62,449 bases of DNA. It comes from Entomohabitans teleogrylli (GTDB lineage Bacteria > Pseudomonadota > Gammaproteobacteria > Enterobacterales > Enterobacteriaceae). Position 1 is the first letter of the stretch. Each line of letters begins with the position of its first letter. The translations under genes and the position numbers were made by a program. Where the stretch lies: assembly GCF_001484765.1 (NCBI RefSeq), contig NZ_LLXO01000031.1:1-62449 (forward strand). The letters are read 5' to 3'. This document shows, in pieces, positions 24,445 through 33,265 of the stretch. The notes below the pieces were generated by a model. It did not search any database, was not told the DNA's origin, and saw only the letters and a program-made list of their open reading frames with translations.

Positions 24445-26955
24445 ATGGAAATAATCACTGGTCGCGAAATGGAAAAGCCTGTTTTGATCAACAAATATAA
24501 GCTGTTGCTTAGCCTGCTGATTCTGTTCAGCGGAGTGACGCCGGCATGGTCCGATGAGTTTAATACCGATCTGCTTGATGCAGAAGATAAAAATAATCTC
24601 GATCTCAGCCGCTTTTCAACAGCAGGTTATGTCATGCCAGGCAGCTATACCCTGTCGCTGTTACTGAATAATAAATCAGTCACTAATCAGGAAATAACCG
24701 TTCGCGCCAGTAACGACCAGAATAATGAAAATGCCATCGATATCTGCCTGACCAAAGAGCAAACCGGGCTGTTGGGTTTAAAAGACAGTGCGCTGGCGAA
24801 AGTGATTTTCGACGCCAATGGACAATGTGCAGATTTTTCGGCCCTTGAAGGCCTTACACTGCGTGTCGATTTGACCAGCACATCGCTGTATATATCGGTA
24901 CCGCAAATCTGGCTGGAATATCAGGACGCCAGTTGGCTCCCGCCTTCGCGCTGGGAAGATGGCCTTGCGGGTGTATTACTGGATTACAACCTCAATTTCG
25001 ATACCACCCGCTATAGCCGGGAAGGCCAGACACAGAATATCAGCGGCAGCGGTACCTTAGGGGCTAACCTCGGCGCATGGCGTTTGCGCGGCGACTGGCA
25101 GGGCCGCTACAACCATGCCAGCGGCGGCAGCGACAGCAGCCAGCGTAATGTTGACTGGAGCAGGATTTACGCTTACCGGGCCTTACGGGATATCGGTGCG
25201 AAACTGACGCTGGGCGAGGACTACCTCTATTCCGATCTGTTCGACTCGTGGCGCTATACCGGTGCGTCGCTGATGAGCGATGAAACCATGCTGCCGCCGA
25301 AGCTGCGCGGCTATGCGCCGGAAGTGAGCGGCATCGCCCGTACCAATGCCAAAGTGATTATCAGCCAGCAAGGGCGAGTGATTCATGAAACCACGGTCGC
25401 CGCCGGTCCGTTCCGTATTCAGGATCTTAACAGTGCGGTGAACGGGCAGCTCGATGTACGGGTTGAAGAACAGGACGGCTCGGTACAGACCTTCCAGGTC
25501 ACCACGGCGACAATCCCGTACCTGACGCGCCCGGGACAGGTACGTTACAAAGTCGCGGCCGGTAGACCGGGCTCTTACGACCGTCATATGGAAGGGCCGA
25601 TGTTCGCTACCGGCGAGCTTTCCTGGGGGGTCACCAACAGTTGGTCGCTGTACAGCGGAGGGATCTTCTCCAGCGATTATTTGAGTATCGCTGCCGGGGT
25701 GGGACGCGACCTGTTCCGGTTTGGCGCCCTTTCAGCCGATGTCACCCAATCGGTGGCCAAAAAGCTGGATGACGGCACTAAGCAGGGGCGCTCTTATCGG
25801 GTGAGTTATTCGAAGCGTTTTGAAGAGTTTAACAGCGATATTACTTTCGCCGGCTACCGTTTTTCCGAGCGTGATTATATGTCGATGTCAGACTACCTGG
25901 ATGCCCGCTATCACGGGGGCCTGCACGGTAATAACAAAGAGCTGTATACCATCACCGCCAGCAAAAACTTTACCGATGCGCGTCTGTCGGCTTATCTGAG
26001 CTGGTCGCATCAGACTTACTGGGATTTAGAGGATACCGACCGCTATAGCTTCTCGGTCAGCCGCTATTTTGACCTGGGCGACTGGCGCAACATGGCGGGG
26101 TCTTTATCCGTCAGCCGCAGCGAATACAAAGGCAAGCGTGATAATACCGCGTGGCTGAACCTGAGTATCCCGTTCGGCAAAGGTACTGCCAGCTACAACG
26201 GCAACTGGAGCAATGACCGCTACAGCCAGACCGCCTCCTGGTACCAGCGCCTGAACGACAAAGGCGACAGCTATCAGCTGACTGCCGGCTCGCGCACCGG
26301 CGGTAATGGCGAAAGCGCGACCTCGCAGGCCAGTGCCTGGTATAGCCATAACGGCGCGCTGGCGGATGTTACCGCTAATATCAGCTGGCAGGAGAGCAGT
26401 TACACCGCGCTGGGCTTGACGCTCAACGGCGGCGTCACGGCCACCCGGGAAGGGGCGGCGCTGCATGGCGGCTCGAGCCGCGGCGGCACGCGCATGATGG
26501 TCGGCACCAACGGCGTCGCCGGCGTACCAGTGGGCATCAGTTCGCAAACCAACCGCTTCGGCGTGGCGGTGATCCCATCGATCCCCAGCTACTACCGGAC
26601 CAGTACCGAAATTAATGTCAACCGCCTGCCGGATGATATTGAAACCGCGGGTTCGCCGGTTAGCGAATCAGCGCTGACGGAAGGGGCGATCGGGTTCCGC
26701 GAATTTAACGTGCTGAAAGGGCAGAAAGGCATTGCCACCATCGGCAAAGCGGACGGCAGTTTCCCGCCTTTCGGCGCCAGCGTCCGCAACAGCAACAATA
26801 TTGAAACCGGCATGATTGGCGATCATGGTTCGGTATGGTTATCCGGTATTAGCCCCGGCGAGAAATTAACTATCTGGTCTGGTGATAAGCAGCAGTGCGA
26901 AGTGGTTTTACCTGAGCAGATTTCACATAAACCGATGACCTTAATATGTCGGTAA
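24445..26955 (+). CDS. Fimbrial outer-membrane usher (PapC/FimD family)
   Basis: The 836-residue usher drives pilin secretion and assembly. Visible are a signal peptide (LLLSLLILFSGVTPAWS), the N-terminal chaperone-binding domain (FNTDLLDAEDKNNLDLSRF), and the barrel start YLYSDLFDSWRYTGASLMSD. The plug-related region VIISQQGRVIHETTVAAGPF and FQVTTATIPYLTRPGQVRYK follow, then C-terminal domains with the cysteine pair QQCEVVLPEQ and LICR. Length is normal. The annotated ATG at 24445 has no good ribosome site; ATG 24469 (MEKPVLINKYKLL) is an alternative that gives a more normal signal peptide. Confidence 0.93.
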   Translation: MEIITGREMEKPVLINKYKLLLSLLILFSGVTPAWSDEFNTDLLDAEDKNNLDLSRFSTAGYVMPGSYTLSLLLNNKSVTNQEITVRASNDQNNENAIDICLTKEQTGLLGLKDSALAKVIFDANGQCADFSALEGLTLRVDLTSTSLYISVPQIWLEYQDASWLPPSRWEDGLAGVLLDYNLNFDTTRYSREGQTQNISGSGTLGANLGAWRLRGDWQGRYNHASGGSDSSQRNVDWSRIYAYRALRDIGAKLTLGEDYLYSDLFDSWRYTGASLMSDETMLPPKLRGYAPEVSGIARTNAKVIISQQGRVIHETTVAAGPFRIQDLNSAVNGQLDVRVEEQDGSVQTFQVTTATIPYLTRPGQVRYKVAAGRPGSYDRHMEGPMFATGELSWGVTNSWSLYSGGIFSSDYLSIAAGVGRDLFRFGALSADVTQSVAKKLDDGTKQGRSYRVSYSKRFEEFNSDITFAGYRFSERDYMSMSDYLDARYHGGLHGNNKELYTITASKNFTDARLSAYLSWSHQTYWDLEDTDRYSFSVSRYFDLGDWRNMAGSLSVSRSEYKGKRDNTAWLNLSIPFGKGTASYNGNWSNDRYSQTASWYQRLNDKGDSYQLTAGSRTGGNGESATSQASAWYSHNGALADVTANISWQESSYTALGLTLNGGVTATREGAALHGGSSRGGTRMMVGTNGVAGVPVGISSQTNRFGVAVIPSIPSYYRTSTEINVNRLPDDIETAGSPVSESALTEGAIGFREFNVLKGQKGIATIGKADGSFPPFGASVRNSNNIETGMIGDHGSVWLSGISPGEKLTIWSGDKQQCEVVLPEQISHKPMTLICR

Positions 26956-26997
26956 ATACGTCGTCACTTTTAATTATTTAATATTTAGGTATAAAAC

Positions 26998-27738
26998 ATG
27001 AAAATCATCGTCAATAAACTGAATAAAGTCCTGATTACCAGCGGCGTACTGTGCTGCACATTTATCGGCGCCGCCAACGCGGCGATTGCTCTGGACCGCA
27101 CCCGGGCTATTTTTCCCGGCAGCGATAAAAGCATCACCATGACTATCCGTAATGACAGCCCGGAAAAAGCCTATCTGGCTCAGGCGTGGCTTGAAGACGC
27201 CAATGGCCGCAAGATAGCTTCTCCGCTGGTGATTACCCCAGCTTTACAGCGGGTTGAGCCGGGCACCAAAAGCGTGGTTCAGGTAAAAGCGGCGCCGGAT
27301 ATCGCCAGCCTGCCTCAGGACAGAGAGAGCCTGTTCTATTTCAGCGTCCGGGAAGTGCCGCCGAAAAGCGATCGTTCCAACGTGATGCAAATCGCGCTGC
27401 AAACCCGCATTAAATTGTTCTATCGGCCTGCCGGGATTATTCCCGATCGCTTCAGCCAACTGGAAGAAAATTTAATTCTACACAGCATACCGGGCGGCTA
27501 TCGGGTTGAAAACCCCACCCCTTACTACATGACGATTATCGGTATTCGTAATAGCGAAAAAGAGGCGGTGCGCAACGATTTTAAAGCGCTGATGATCGCG
27601 CCGAAATCATCGGCGACGGTGATGAGCGGTAGTTTCGCCCGGCCTTATGTCACCACCATTAATGACTACGGCGGTAAACCGGGACGTTATTTCAACTGTA
27701 ATGCCGGCGTGTGTAAAGCCGAGCCTGTGAAGAAGTAA
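26998..27738 (+). CDS. Periplasmic fimbrial chaperone 1 (PapD/FimC family)
   Basis: The 246-residue protein has a signal peptide ending FIGAANA, then an immunoglobulin-like domain with the subunit-anchoring residues of the family: Arg in IALDRTRAIFPG and Lys in LQTRIKLFYRP. LFYFSVREVPPKS precedes the F1-G1 region, which is short (FGS type). It binds pilins in the periplasm by donor-strand complementation and delivers them to the usher, whose gene ends 42 bp upstream. A second chaperone gene follows three genes later. Confidence 0.93.
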   Translation: MKIIVNKLNKVLITSGVLCCTFIGAANAAIALDRTRAIFPGSDKSITMTIRNDSPEKAYLAQAWLEDANGRKIASPLVITPALQRVEPGTKSVVQVKAAPDIASLPQDRESLFYFSVREVPPKSDRSNVMQIALQTRIKLFYRPAGIIPDRFSQLEENLILHSIPGGYRVENPTPYYMTIIGIRNSEKEAVRNDFKALMIAPKSSATVMSGSFARPYVTTINDYGGKPGRYFNCNAGVCKAEPVKK

Positions 27739-27771
27739 CATTTTCTTGCTGCTACGGCCCGAGGAATAAAG

Positions 27772-28359
27772 ATGAAAATAGCCCCCCTTCTGTTGATGCT
27801 GGCCTGCGGCATACTGTCCCTGGCGGCCCGTGCAGACCATGAAAAAGCCAGCGTTCCGGTGTTAAACGGCGGCATCCTGGCGAAAGGTAGCCTGGTGGAA
27901 GGACCATGCGTTCTGGCTCTGGAGTCAACGGAGCAAGACATTGACCTCGGTAGCGTCTCTCTGGCGCAACTGCGCCAGGCGGGCGATGTCACGCCTCCGG
28001 TGATGATGGAGCTGGTCCTGGATAACTGCCCGGGGGATGTACAGGCCATTGCCAGCCCCAGCCAGCTGCGCGGCGCGACGTGGGTAAATCAGCAAACGGC
28101 GGTCAAAATGACCTTTAGCGGCGTCGCAGAGCCGACGGACAACCACTATTTCCGTCTTGCTGGCAGCGCCAGAGGCGCGGCGATACGTTTGGAGGGGCCT
28201 GGCGGCGCGCAGGTGTATCCGGATGTCATCGGTGAGCCTTATTTCCTGAATCCGGGACGCAATAGTGTGGCGCTGAAAGCCCAGTTGTGGAAAACCACAG
28301 AGCCGCTTGAGCCTGGTGATTTCCGTTCGACCATCAACATCAGCCTGGACTACGAATAA
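27772..28359 (+). CDS. Minor fimbrial subunit, first of a coupled pair
   Basis: The 195-residue exported protein has a signal peptide (MKIAPLLLMLACGILSLAAR, cleavage near ARA), the strand VPVLNGGILAKGSLVEGPC, paired cysteines (EGPCVLAL and LDNCPGD) and the ending NISLDYE, a pilin chaperone motif. It overlaps the next gene by one base (TAATG), indicating translational coupling. It probably forms part of the fibrillum; its exact place in the shaft cannot be read from sequence. Confidence 0.85.
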   Translation: MKIAPLLLMLACGILSLAARADHEKASVPVLNGGILAKGSLVEGPCVLALESTEQDIDLGSVSLAQLRQAGDVTPPVMMELVLDNCPGDVQAIASPSQLRGATWVNQQTAVKMTFSGVAEPTDNHYFRLAGSARGAAIRLEGPGGAQVYPDVIGEPYFLNPGRNSVALKAQLWKTTEPLEPGDFRSTINISLDYE

Positions 28360-28865
28360 TGACAAACAACATCGCATTGCTGGTATCGGCATTATTGATT
28401 GTCCCGCTGTCGGCGAGCGCCGGTACCGATGTGGAATTCAGCGGCACCCTGGTCGGCGAACCCTGCGTGGTTTCGATGGATTCTGAAGAGCAGACCGTGT
28501 CATTTGACGGACTGTCGGTGCAGCAATTTGCCAGCGCCACGCGTTCCGAAGCCCGGACTTTCGCCATCAAACTGGAAGATTGCGATTTGTCTGTCGGCGA
28601 CCAGGTAAGTGTGCGTTTTATCGGGACAGAAGACCCCTCCCAGCCCGGCGCCTTTCAGGTTAACGGCGACGCGACCGGGGTGGCGATTGCCGTGGAAGAC
28701 GCCAGTGGCCAGGCGGTAAAGCCGGGAATTTTAACGGCTAAACAGCCATTACAGAGCAATGAGACTATCCTCAATTACAAAGCCTGGGCGCAGGTTATCG
28801 ATCGCTCTGCGCTGCAGGAAGGGTCTTTTACGACCACCGTGTCGTGGGTGCTGGAGTATGAATAA
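28359..28865 (+). CDS. Minor fimbrial subunit, second of the coupled pair
   Basis: The 168-residue pilin has a signal peptide (MTNNIALLVSALLIVPLSAS, cleavage after SASA), VEFSGTLVGEPC as donor strand, paired cysteines (GEPCVVSM and LEDCDLS) and the ending VLEYE. It starts on the last base of the preceding stop codon. The similarity in plan to its upstream neighbour suggests an old duplication of a MrpE/MrpF-type subunit. Confidence 0.86.
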   Translation: MTNNIALLVSALLIVPLSASAGTDVEFSGTLVGEPCVVSMDSEEQTVSFDGLSVQQFASATRSEARTFAIKLEDCDLSVGDQVSVRFIGTEDPSQPGAFQVNGDATGVAIAVEDASGQAVKPGILTAKQPLQSNETILNYKAWAQVIDRSALQEGSFTTTVSWVLEYE

Positions 28866-28911
28866 TCCACAGCCCGCCCCTGTGGTATTTGCCTGGTGGA
28901 GCCAAAGCGCA

Positions 28912-29670
28912 ATGAAAAAGACAGGTCGCGTAACAAAGATATTCCTGACTGGTGTGATTCTCAGCATCGCTACGTGCAACGCCGCGCTGGCGGCGCTGAC
29001 CATCGATCGTACCCGACTGGTTTACGACGAAGGCACTAAGTCACTGAGCCTGAATATCACGAACCATGATGCCGCGGCGCCCTACCTGGCGCAGGGCTGG
29101 GTGGAAGATGAACAGGCGCAAAAAGCGGCCGAGAAATTCGTCACCATTCCACCGCTGCAGCGCATTGATGCCGGCGGGAAGTCCATTGTGCGCATTGAAG
29201 CCATGCCGGATACCGCCTCATTACCGAAAGATCGTGAAAGCGTGTTCTGGTTCAACCTGCGAGAAATCCCGCGCAAAAACCAGCAGGGCAACGTTCTGGT
29301 GCTGGCGCTGCAAACATCAATAAAAGTTTTCTGGCGCCCGAAAAACCTGGCGGTTGATCCCTCAGCCCAGGTGTTACCGGGCGCGGATAAATTAACGCTG
29401 GAGATGAAGGGCAACAGCATTCGGGTCAATAACCCCACGCCCTACTATTACTCATTTGTTGATATCCGGCGTAGTGAAAAACAGAAAGGCGTACCGGGGT
29501 TCGAAGCCACTATGGCGGCGCCGTTTTCCAGCATCGATCTGCCGGTTAACCCCGCGGCGGTAGGCCAGACGCCGGCGCTGATCTACGTCAACGACTACGG
29601 CAGCATGAAAGTCCTGTCGTTTAAATGTAGCGGCGCCACCTGCCGTAGCGATGGCAAGAACAGCAAATAA
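28912..29670 (+). CDS. Periplasmic fimbrial chaperone 2 (PapD/FimC family)
   Basis: The 252-residue protein has a signal peptide ending CNAALA, then LTIDRTRLVYDEGTKSLSLN, ESVFWFNLREIPRKNQQGNV and LQTSIKVFWRPKNL, giving the conserved Arg and Lys of PapD-type chaperones. The ATG at 28912 has GGAG ten bases upstream; longer starts run into the preceding pilin gene. A second chaperone in a single-usher operon is unusual. It is placed directly before the last two genes (minor pilin and tip adhesin), so it may be dedicated to the tip subunits. Confidence 0.9.
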   Translation: MKKTGRVTKIFLTGVILSIATCNAALAALTIDRTRLVYDEGTKSLSLNITNHDAAAPYLAQGWVEDEQAQKAAEKFVTIPPLQRIDAGGKSIVRIEAMPDTASLPKDRESVFWFNLREIPRKNQQGNVLVLALQTSIKVFWRPKNLAVDPSAQVLPGADKLTLEMKGNSIRVNNPTPYYYSFVDIRRSEKQKGVPGFEATMAAPFSSIDLPVNPAAVGQTPALIYVNDYGSMKVLSFKCSGATCRSDGKNSK

Positions 29671-29715
29671 GTTATCCGGCGGGAAAAACACCGGAACATA
29701 GCAAAGGATGAACGA

Positions 29716-30237
29716 ATGATGGTTTCAATCGGGAAGACGCGACATTACTGCCTGGGCCTGCTTGCCGGACTCTTTGCGCCATTACTGCTCGCGGCGAATA
29801 ACGGCTCGGTTACCCAGGTGACGATTTCCGGCGTCATCATTGATACGCCAGCCTGCACCATTAACAACCAACAAACCATCCATGTTTCGTTTGGTAGGGT
29901 GGGAGTCAATAAAGTGGAGAGCGGTGATTTTCGCCAGCCGATACCCTATAACGTTAGCTGCGATCAGGGCGACACTACGGGTATGACGCTGAAATTAATC
30001 CTTACCGGCAGCGCTGCGGATTTTGATGCCGACAATGCCACCATTGTCTCTACTGAACGCAGCGATCTCGGCATCAAAATTTATCAGGATGGCGAGCCTT
30101 TTAAACTTAATGAACCGGTCGGTATCAGTGCCGATAACATTCCGCAACTGGAAGCCGTACTGGTACAGAGAAGCGGCGTTACGCTGAATGAAGGGGATTT
30201 CAGCGCCACGGCAACATTAAAAGCAGAATACCAGTAA
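29716..30237 (+). CDS. Minor fimbrial subunit, probable tip adaptor (MrpG/FimG-like)
   Basis: The 173-residue exported pilin has a signal peptide (about 26 residues, ending LLLA), donor strand VTQVTISGVIIDTPAC, paired cysteines (TPACTINN and NVSCDQG) and the ending KAEYQ. MrpG, StfG and FimG homologues sit immediately before the adhesin gene as this one does and link the adhesin to the shaft. Assignment as adaptor is positional; family membership is clear. Confidence 0.86.
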   Translation: MMVSIGKTRHYCLGLLAGLFAPLLLAANNGSVTQVTISGVIIDTPACTINNQQTIHVSFGRVGVNKVESGDFRQPIPYNVSCDQGDTTGMTLKLILTGSAADFDADNATIVSTERSDLGIKIYQDGEPFKLNEPVGISADNIPQLEAVLVQRSGVTLNEGDFSATATLKAEYQ

Positions 30238-30269
30238 CGGCGCGCCAGCAGGATAATCAGGCAATCACT

Positions 30270-31178
30270 ATGAACATATTCACTGTTATTAAAAAACGTT
30301 TCGTCTGGCCTCTCGTCGGCGCTCTATTATTGCTGAGCGGCTTTTCCGCCAATGCAATTCTGACCTACTCATGGCCAGTGCCCGCCTATATCGTCGGGTT
30401 TTATTTACAAAACATCAGCGGCGCGGTCTGGTATAACCCACGCGGCGCCTTCATCTCACAGACATTTACCGCCTGGGACTGGGATGAAAACACCACGGTA
30501 CAGGAAGCCTTTGCCAGTCGTGGCCTCAATGTCGGCACACGAATTTATTACGGCCCCTATCATATCTGGGATGATACTTATTTCATGGGAGAAACCAGCT
30601 TACGCTATTTTGATACCTCTCAGACATTTAAGTCTTTTGCCGCCACTGTCAACTCACAATATGGTGGTTCCTTTGCCATACAGAATTACAGCAATGTGGG
30701 ACAGCGGAATTTTGTTTGCTACGGGTTTGGCGTCAATACACCCGCCAGCGGTGCGGGAGCATGGTCGACGATTAAAACCACCATGTGGGATGGGTACCCG
30801 AACAGCGCTATCGGCAGTCCGGAATGCGTGGGTTATTCCGGCGTTGTTTCCCAGTGGTGCGCAATGGAAACAGCGAATATTGATTTCAATTTCGAGACGC
30901 TAAACAAAAGCGAAGCGACCAATAAGGTATTAACTAAACCGATTGAGGTTTCCTGTACCGCTAACGTTGCCTTTAAGCTCGAACTGGTAGACGGGAATGC
31001 TATTGCGCTGTCAAACGGCATGATCGCGAATCTGAAAATAGACGGTCAACCATTAGGCGGGACGTTATCCGGCGTGAGCGGTATAAATCAATATCAGCTT
31101 TCGGCGCAGCTTTCCGGAGAGCCGACCTCTACCGGGACATTTACCGGTAGCGGAATTATTGGGGTTCGTTACCCATAG
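30270..31178 (+). CDS. Two-domain fimbrial tip adhesin (MrpH-like layout)
   Basis: The 302-residue protein has a signal peptide ending SANA, a unique aromatic-rich N-terminal lectin-like domain (about 30-200: WPVPAYIVGFYLQNISGAVW, TAWDWDENTTVQEAF, RIYYGPYHIWDDTYF) and a C-terminal pilin domain (about 205-302: IEVSCTANVAFKLEL ... GIIGVRYP). It is last in the operon and about twice the pilin size, as tip adhesins are. The receptor is unknown. The binding domain has His/Asp-rich patches but I cannot confirm the zinc triad reported for MrpH. Confidence 0.82.
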   Translation: MNIFTVIKKRFVWPLVGALLLLSGFSANAILTYSWPVPAYIVGFYLQNISGAVWYNPRGAFISQTFTAWDWDENTTVQEAFASRGLNVGTRIYYGPYHIWDDTYFMGETSLRYFDTSQTFKSFAATVNSQYGGSFAIQNYSNVGQRNFVCYGFGVNTPASGAGAWSTIKTTMWDGYPNSAIGSPECVGYSGVVSQWCAMETANIDFNFETLNKSEATNKVLTKPIEVSCTANVAFKLELVDGNAIALSNGMIANLKIDGQPLGGTLSGVSGINQYQLSAQLSGEPTSTGTFTGSGIIGVRYP

Positions 31179-31217
31179 TGAGAGCAGTTGTACTGGATGA
31201 AAACTTTTATACCTTTT

Positions 31218-31244
31218 GCCATTCTCCGGAGTGGCTTTTTTTTT
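31218..31244 (+). terminator. Rho-independent terminator of the fimbrial operon
   Basis: GCCATTCTCCGGAGTGGC folds into a stem (with G-U pairs) followed by nine T residues, 40 bp past the adhesin stop. Confidence 0.88.
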
Positions 31245-31245
31245 A

Positions 31246-31271
31246 CAAAAAAGGGACTCATTATGAGTCCC
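31246..31271 (-). terminator. Rho-independent terminator of the convergent LuxR-type gene
   Basis: On the minus strand GGGACTCAT and ATGAGTCCC pair with a minimal loop, followed by TTTTTT. It lies 22 bp beyond the stop of the gene at 31294-31923, back to back with the fimbrial terminator. Confidence 0.88.
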
Positions 31272-31293
31272 GCATGTTTGGATCAAAAATCCA

Positions 31294-31923
31294 TTAATTA
31301 ACCTGGTGTTTAAAGCGCAAATCCCCCAACCGCGCCAGCCCACCAAATTTTTTACATAGTGAATACTGGCTGCTGTAAATGCTTTTATTACTGCACTCAA
31401 GGGTTCTGGCCATATCAGCCACCGATTTGCCCTGCGATAAATAGCGCAGTACTTTGACTTCCCGCTCCGAAACCATCTGGCTTTTGGGCAGCGGGACAAA
31501 TTTAAGCTGCATCACCTTCCGAATTCCTCGCGCCATTTTGTCCGTTCCTTCCGTCACATCCAGCACACTGACAATTCGCCACTCGCGATTAGCCCAGTAT
31601 TTTGCCAGCGGCAACATTTCTTTATCGGCAAGCAAAATAATGCGCATATTGTGTTCGGATAAAAACTCGATCCATTCATCGTGAATAAAGTAAAGCAGAT
31701 TGTCGATAGAAAAATCCACAAAAATGATCCCGTAGTGGCTATCGACAGAAATGCTATTACCGAGGATATCATTTAGCGCCATTTTAAAAAATTGATTATC
31801 CTCCGGCCAGATAGCGGTCTTTGTCCGGGAACAATTCATATCACGTACAGAATTACCTTCCACATCCCGGCATTGGGATTGACAGCCAGCACAATTGAGC
31901 GATGAAAAAGTTGTAAATTTCAT
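31294..31923 (-). CDS. LuxR-type helix-turn-helix regulator, right flank of fimbrial locus
   Basis: The 209-residue protein has an N-terminal cysteine-bearing segment (SLNCAGCQSQCRDVEG and NCSRTK), a receiver-like middle (IIFVDFSIDNLLYFIHDEW, MRIILLADKEMLPLAKYW) and a C-terminal LuxR helix-turn-helix (MVSEREVKVLRYLSQGKSVA, SNKSIYSSQYSLCKKFG). It resembles FimW-type fimbrial regulators and is a relative of the gene at 22086. The ATG at 31923 has AGGA upstream; a GTG at 31953 is possible. The N-terminal four-cysteine cluster is absent from the left-flank protein and might bind metal. Confidence 0.76.
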   Translation of the reverse strand: MKFTTFSSLNCAGCQSQCRDVEGNSVRDMNCSRTKTAIWPEDNQFFKMALNDILGNSISVDSHYGIIFVDFSIDNLLYFIHDEWIEFLSEHNMRIILLADKEMLPLAKYWANREWRIVSVLDVTEGTDKMARGIRKVMQLKFVPLPKSQMVSEREVKVLRYLSQGKSVADMARTLECSNKSIYSSQYSLCKKFGGLARLGDLRFKHQVN

Positions 31924-32428
31924 AGAATAATAGTCCTGATAATTTAAATTCACGGTCAGACTTAAAATAAGAACTTAAAATACCCACGGTCCGTTCCGGT
32001 TACCCTTCTCTCTTTTCATGTCATCACGTCTGATACTGAGCAGGCGATGAAAAAAGCGCACAATAAAAACCCACTATGTTAATCGGGCATTAAGGCGCTG
32101 ACATCTCAGTACAATCGTGATGGCTTTATGGGGCGCGTTCTATGGCCAGTAATTTACGGGATGGATATTTTTTTGAGAACATTTATCATCTTAAGTCGCG
32201 AGATCAACATATCAACCTGTTGATTTAAAAGCATATGATAAGAGAAATGTGATCCAGGTTAAGGCTGGCAAAACCGAAAAATCCGCTTGAGAAACGGTCC
32301 GAAAGGTGATAAATGCGACCTGGTCTCAGCTGATAAAAAGTGCTTTTATCGGTCCAGATAAAGAGTCACAGTATTGGTTTTCCACGGATGGCTGAACTAT
32401 ACTCGGTAGCAAAAAGAGGCCTGCCTGC
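31924..32428. promoter_or_regulatory. Divergent regulatory interval with promoter and inverted repeat before the PsaE-like gene
   Basis: A sigma-70-like promoter is visible: TTGGTT at 32374-32379 and TATACT at 32398-32403, spacer 18. Just upstream GATAAAA-agtgc-TTTTATC (32332-32350) is a perfect 7-bp-arm inverted repeat, a likely operator. A weaker TCAACA/TGTTGA pair lies near 32204-32223. No gene is visible in the interval. Confidence 0.6.
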
Positions 32429-33265
32429 ATGATCTACCAGTTCGTTATCGATAATAAATTTTTATTCACACCGCAAAAAAACTCTATTAAAAATATTGAG
32501 ACCGGGCAGGAAACAACACTTAATTCACCGGCAGCACGCTGCCTGGAAACGCTGGCGCGCAACCGCCGGCTCGTCACCCACGATGAGTTATATATCAGCG
32601 GCTGGGGTAATTCAGAAAAAGAGCCAGCGCCTAACACACTTTATCAGAACATTCTGTTAATCAGAAAAGCCTTTAAAGAACTCTCGGGAACGAGTAAAGA
32701 TTACGTTATTACAGTACCACGGAAAGGGTTTATTTTTGACGAAGACGTTCATATTGAAGTACTGGAAAATGTCGGGCAGGCCAGCGCTCCCCCGTCTTTA
32801 GCGGAGGAGGTTGATGAAACGCTAATAAAAGAGGCTGCAGACGAACCAAAGTCCACCACAATTTCCCGGCCAGCCATTGCACGTAACCAATACCTGATCC
32901 CCGGACTATTTTTTCTGGCCACCCTGCTGTTGCTGGGCTGGTTGATAAAAAATATGTCATCTGGTAACGAACGCACCATTTTTAAAGATGGCTTCGTCTA
33001 CTATAAAGAACTGAATGGCTGCACCTTCTATGTCGATAAAACCATCACGCTCAACCTTCTCAATAAAAGCTCAGACACCGCGGCGGTTCAGTCATTGTGG
33101 AAGAAAGCCAGCGAGGACAATAATTTCTCCTGTTCCGCCTATCCGTATCGCTATGTGGTGTTATTTAAACAAGAAAATGCGGTGCGCGTTCTGGCATGCT
33201 CCAGGGCGGGAGATGCCGATGAAGAGCAATCCTGTATCACCCTATATAAGAGGAGCTCACAGTGA
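32429..33265 (+). CDS. ToxR/CadC-type membrane-bound winged-helix regulator, PsaE/MyfE-like
   Basis: The 278-residue protein has an N-terminal cytoplasmic OmpR-type winged helix (about 20-105; LETLARNRRLVTHDELYISG, TLYQNILLIRKAFKEL, DYVITVPRKGFIF). A linker, one membrane segment (LIPGLFFLATLLLLGWLI, about 156-173) and a periplasmic domain with four cysteines (NGCTFY, NFSCSAY, LACSRAG, QSCITL) follow. This is the plan of one-component membrane activators such as ToxR, CadC and the Yersinia PsaE/MyfE fimbrial regulators. A GAGG site precedes the ATG. It overlaps the partner gene by 4 nt. Confidence 0.82.
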   Translation: MIYQFVIDNKFLFTPQKNSIKNIETGQETTLNSPAARCLETLARNRRLVTHDELYISGWGNSEKEPAPNTLYQNILLIRKAFKELSGTSKDYVITVPRKGFIFDEDVHIEVLENVGQASAPPSLAEEVDETLIKEAADEPKSTTISRPAIARNQYLIPGLFFLATLLLLGWLIKNMSSGNERTIFKDGFVYYKELNGCTFYVDKTITLNLLNKSSDTAAVQSLWKKASEDNNFSCSAYPYRYVVLFKQENAVRVLACSRAGDADEEQSCITLYKRSSQ

